In this document: positions 41,302 through 41,875 of the stretch, in pieces
Layout: every line of letters starts with the position of its first letter
Numbering within the stretch: position 1 is the first letter of the stretch
Assembly: GCF_008831285.2 (NCBI RefSeq)
Contig: NW_022205152.1
Coordinates: 1 to 41,875, forward strand
Reading direction: 5' to 3'
Length of the DNA: 41,875 nucleotides
From: Nymphaea colorata
Lineage: Eukaryota; Streptophyta; Magnoliopsida; Nymphaeales; Nymphaeaceae
Position numbers and translations under genes: made by a program
Notes under the pieces: generated by a model
Seen by the model: only the letters and a program-made list of their open reading frames with translations
What the model was told of the DNA's origin: nothing
Databases searched by the model: none

Positions 41302-41875
41302 ATGGAGTTTCAACTAAAATCTTCACCTTTTCCTCATCCTTCTGCTCTCCTGCAGCAATGCCCTCGACTGGCAGGCCGCAGGCAACATGAGCGAACAAAC
41401 ATGACAGCCATCAACAACTATATAGACGCGAACTTGCAAGACACAAAAATAACTGACATACTATGAATATAGAAACCTTCACCCCCTTTGTGACTGATTT
41501 CTCCAACCACCTCAACAGCCTTTGGGACCCTGCCTGGAACGTGGTGCTCGCCTACACAACAAAACTGGAATAAGCTTGACACTATAGTCTAGGCTACGCC
41601 TTCAGGGCCACTGGATGTGGGTCAACGGAATCAAGATGACCGATAATCGCACGTGGGCATCATCATCTGGAAGGACTACAACTGCATTAAATGGTGGACC
41701 CTTAATCGAAATTCAATCTCTTATACTTTCGACAAGATGCAGCGAGCTAAATTGAGGGGCATCTGTCTCCTTCAGACCCCAGGCGGTCCAAACTGACATC
41801 TACAAATGCCTTTAAGTCAGCTACTGCATTTAAAATCACAAAAATACATATTTTTCTCCTTTTTAGAATTTAACC
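41302..41875 (+). pseudogene. Secreted-family gene at the window edge, copy U
   Basis: Starts MEFQL at 41302 but loses single bases repeatedly (ACTAAAATCTTCACC for ACTCAAAATCCTCACC; GAGCGAACAAACATG for GAGCGAATCAAACATG; others in the YGYAFRDHW and DNHYVG regions). Recognisable pieces: LLSCSNALDWQAAGNMSE, FVTDFSNHLNSLWDPAWNVV, HWMWVNGIKM, IIWKDYNCIKWWTLN. After CAAACTGACAT, where DIWGTAF is expected, similarity fades and the window ends in AT-rich sequence. Either a dead copy or a low-accuracy contig end. Confidence 0.7.

Noticed and set aside
1-41875. CRISPR arrays, bacterial operons, rRNA and tRNA genes
   Set aside because: Telomere, reassigned stops, short intron and TTLL show a eukaryote; I saw no cloverleaf with a B box, no rRNA motifs and no spacer-repeat array. 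A tRNAscan run would be decisive.
1-41875. Transposon or viral origin of the repeats
   Set aside because: I found no transposase, reverse transcriptase or capsid motifs and no terminal inverted repeats; the repeats are explained by segmental duplication of gene modules.

Overview
The window looks like the end of a ciliate macronuclear (somatic) chromosome. Position 1 starts in a C4A2 telomere. Open reading frames run smoothly through in-frame TAA and TAG, and every intact gene ends at TGA. In several places where paralogues or a known enzyme family fix the residue, the reassigned codon sits at a glutamate: the metal-binding Glu of the tubulin-tyrosine-ligase-like protein at 20.2-22.7 kb is TAA, and the conserved Glu of its YLE-x-PLL motif is also TAA. 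This points to the peritrich nuclear code (TAA/TAG = Glu) rather than the Tetrahymena code (Gln). A peritrich would also fit the C4A2 telomere. A 20-nt spliceosomal-type intron in the ligase gene fits a ciliate as well.

Layout. (1) 1-79 telomere, then about 270 nt of AT-rich spacer. (2) 352-19812, left arm: members of one family of secreted proteins of about 240 residues, all on the minus strand (seven intact, two long disrupted copies, several fragments). (3) 20187-23564, centre: two unrelated plus-strand genes, a TTLL enzyme and a basic, charged protein. (4) 24834-41875, right arm: the same secreted family, all on the plus strand (five intact, four disrupted, several fragments). Orientation flips around the TTLL locus, and blocks of the left arm recur inverted in the right arm.

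The secreted family has a cleavable signal peptide, a start of the mature chain like DWQASGNMSESNMT with two N-glycosylation sequons, a core LWDPAWNVVVAY...YGYAFRDHWMWINGI...IIWKDYNC, a second half DIWGTAF...HAVFQGDKAFTVIM...GRFCAKDYY, and an invariant end LQMR-stop. I do not recognise it as a named family. Its two halves look weakly alike, and the first half distantly recalls the dynein light chain LC8 core; both ideas are inference.

The copies travel as modules: [element Z] - [conserved upstream block with a GGGACATCCC box about 107 nt before ATG and a TTATAAT box 10-17 nt before ATG] - [secreted gene] - [conserved 3' flank starting TGAATGATC]. Element Z is a second, mostly decayed repeat family. 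It holds a peptide (ATAxISLDE...EYLE) that stays recognisable between diverged copies, so it is probably an overlooked protein gene family. Many right-arm copies beyond 33 kb carry single-base deletions, which may be pseudogene decay or residual sequencing error.
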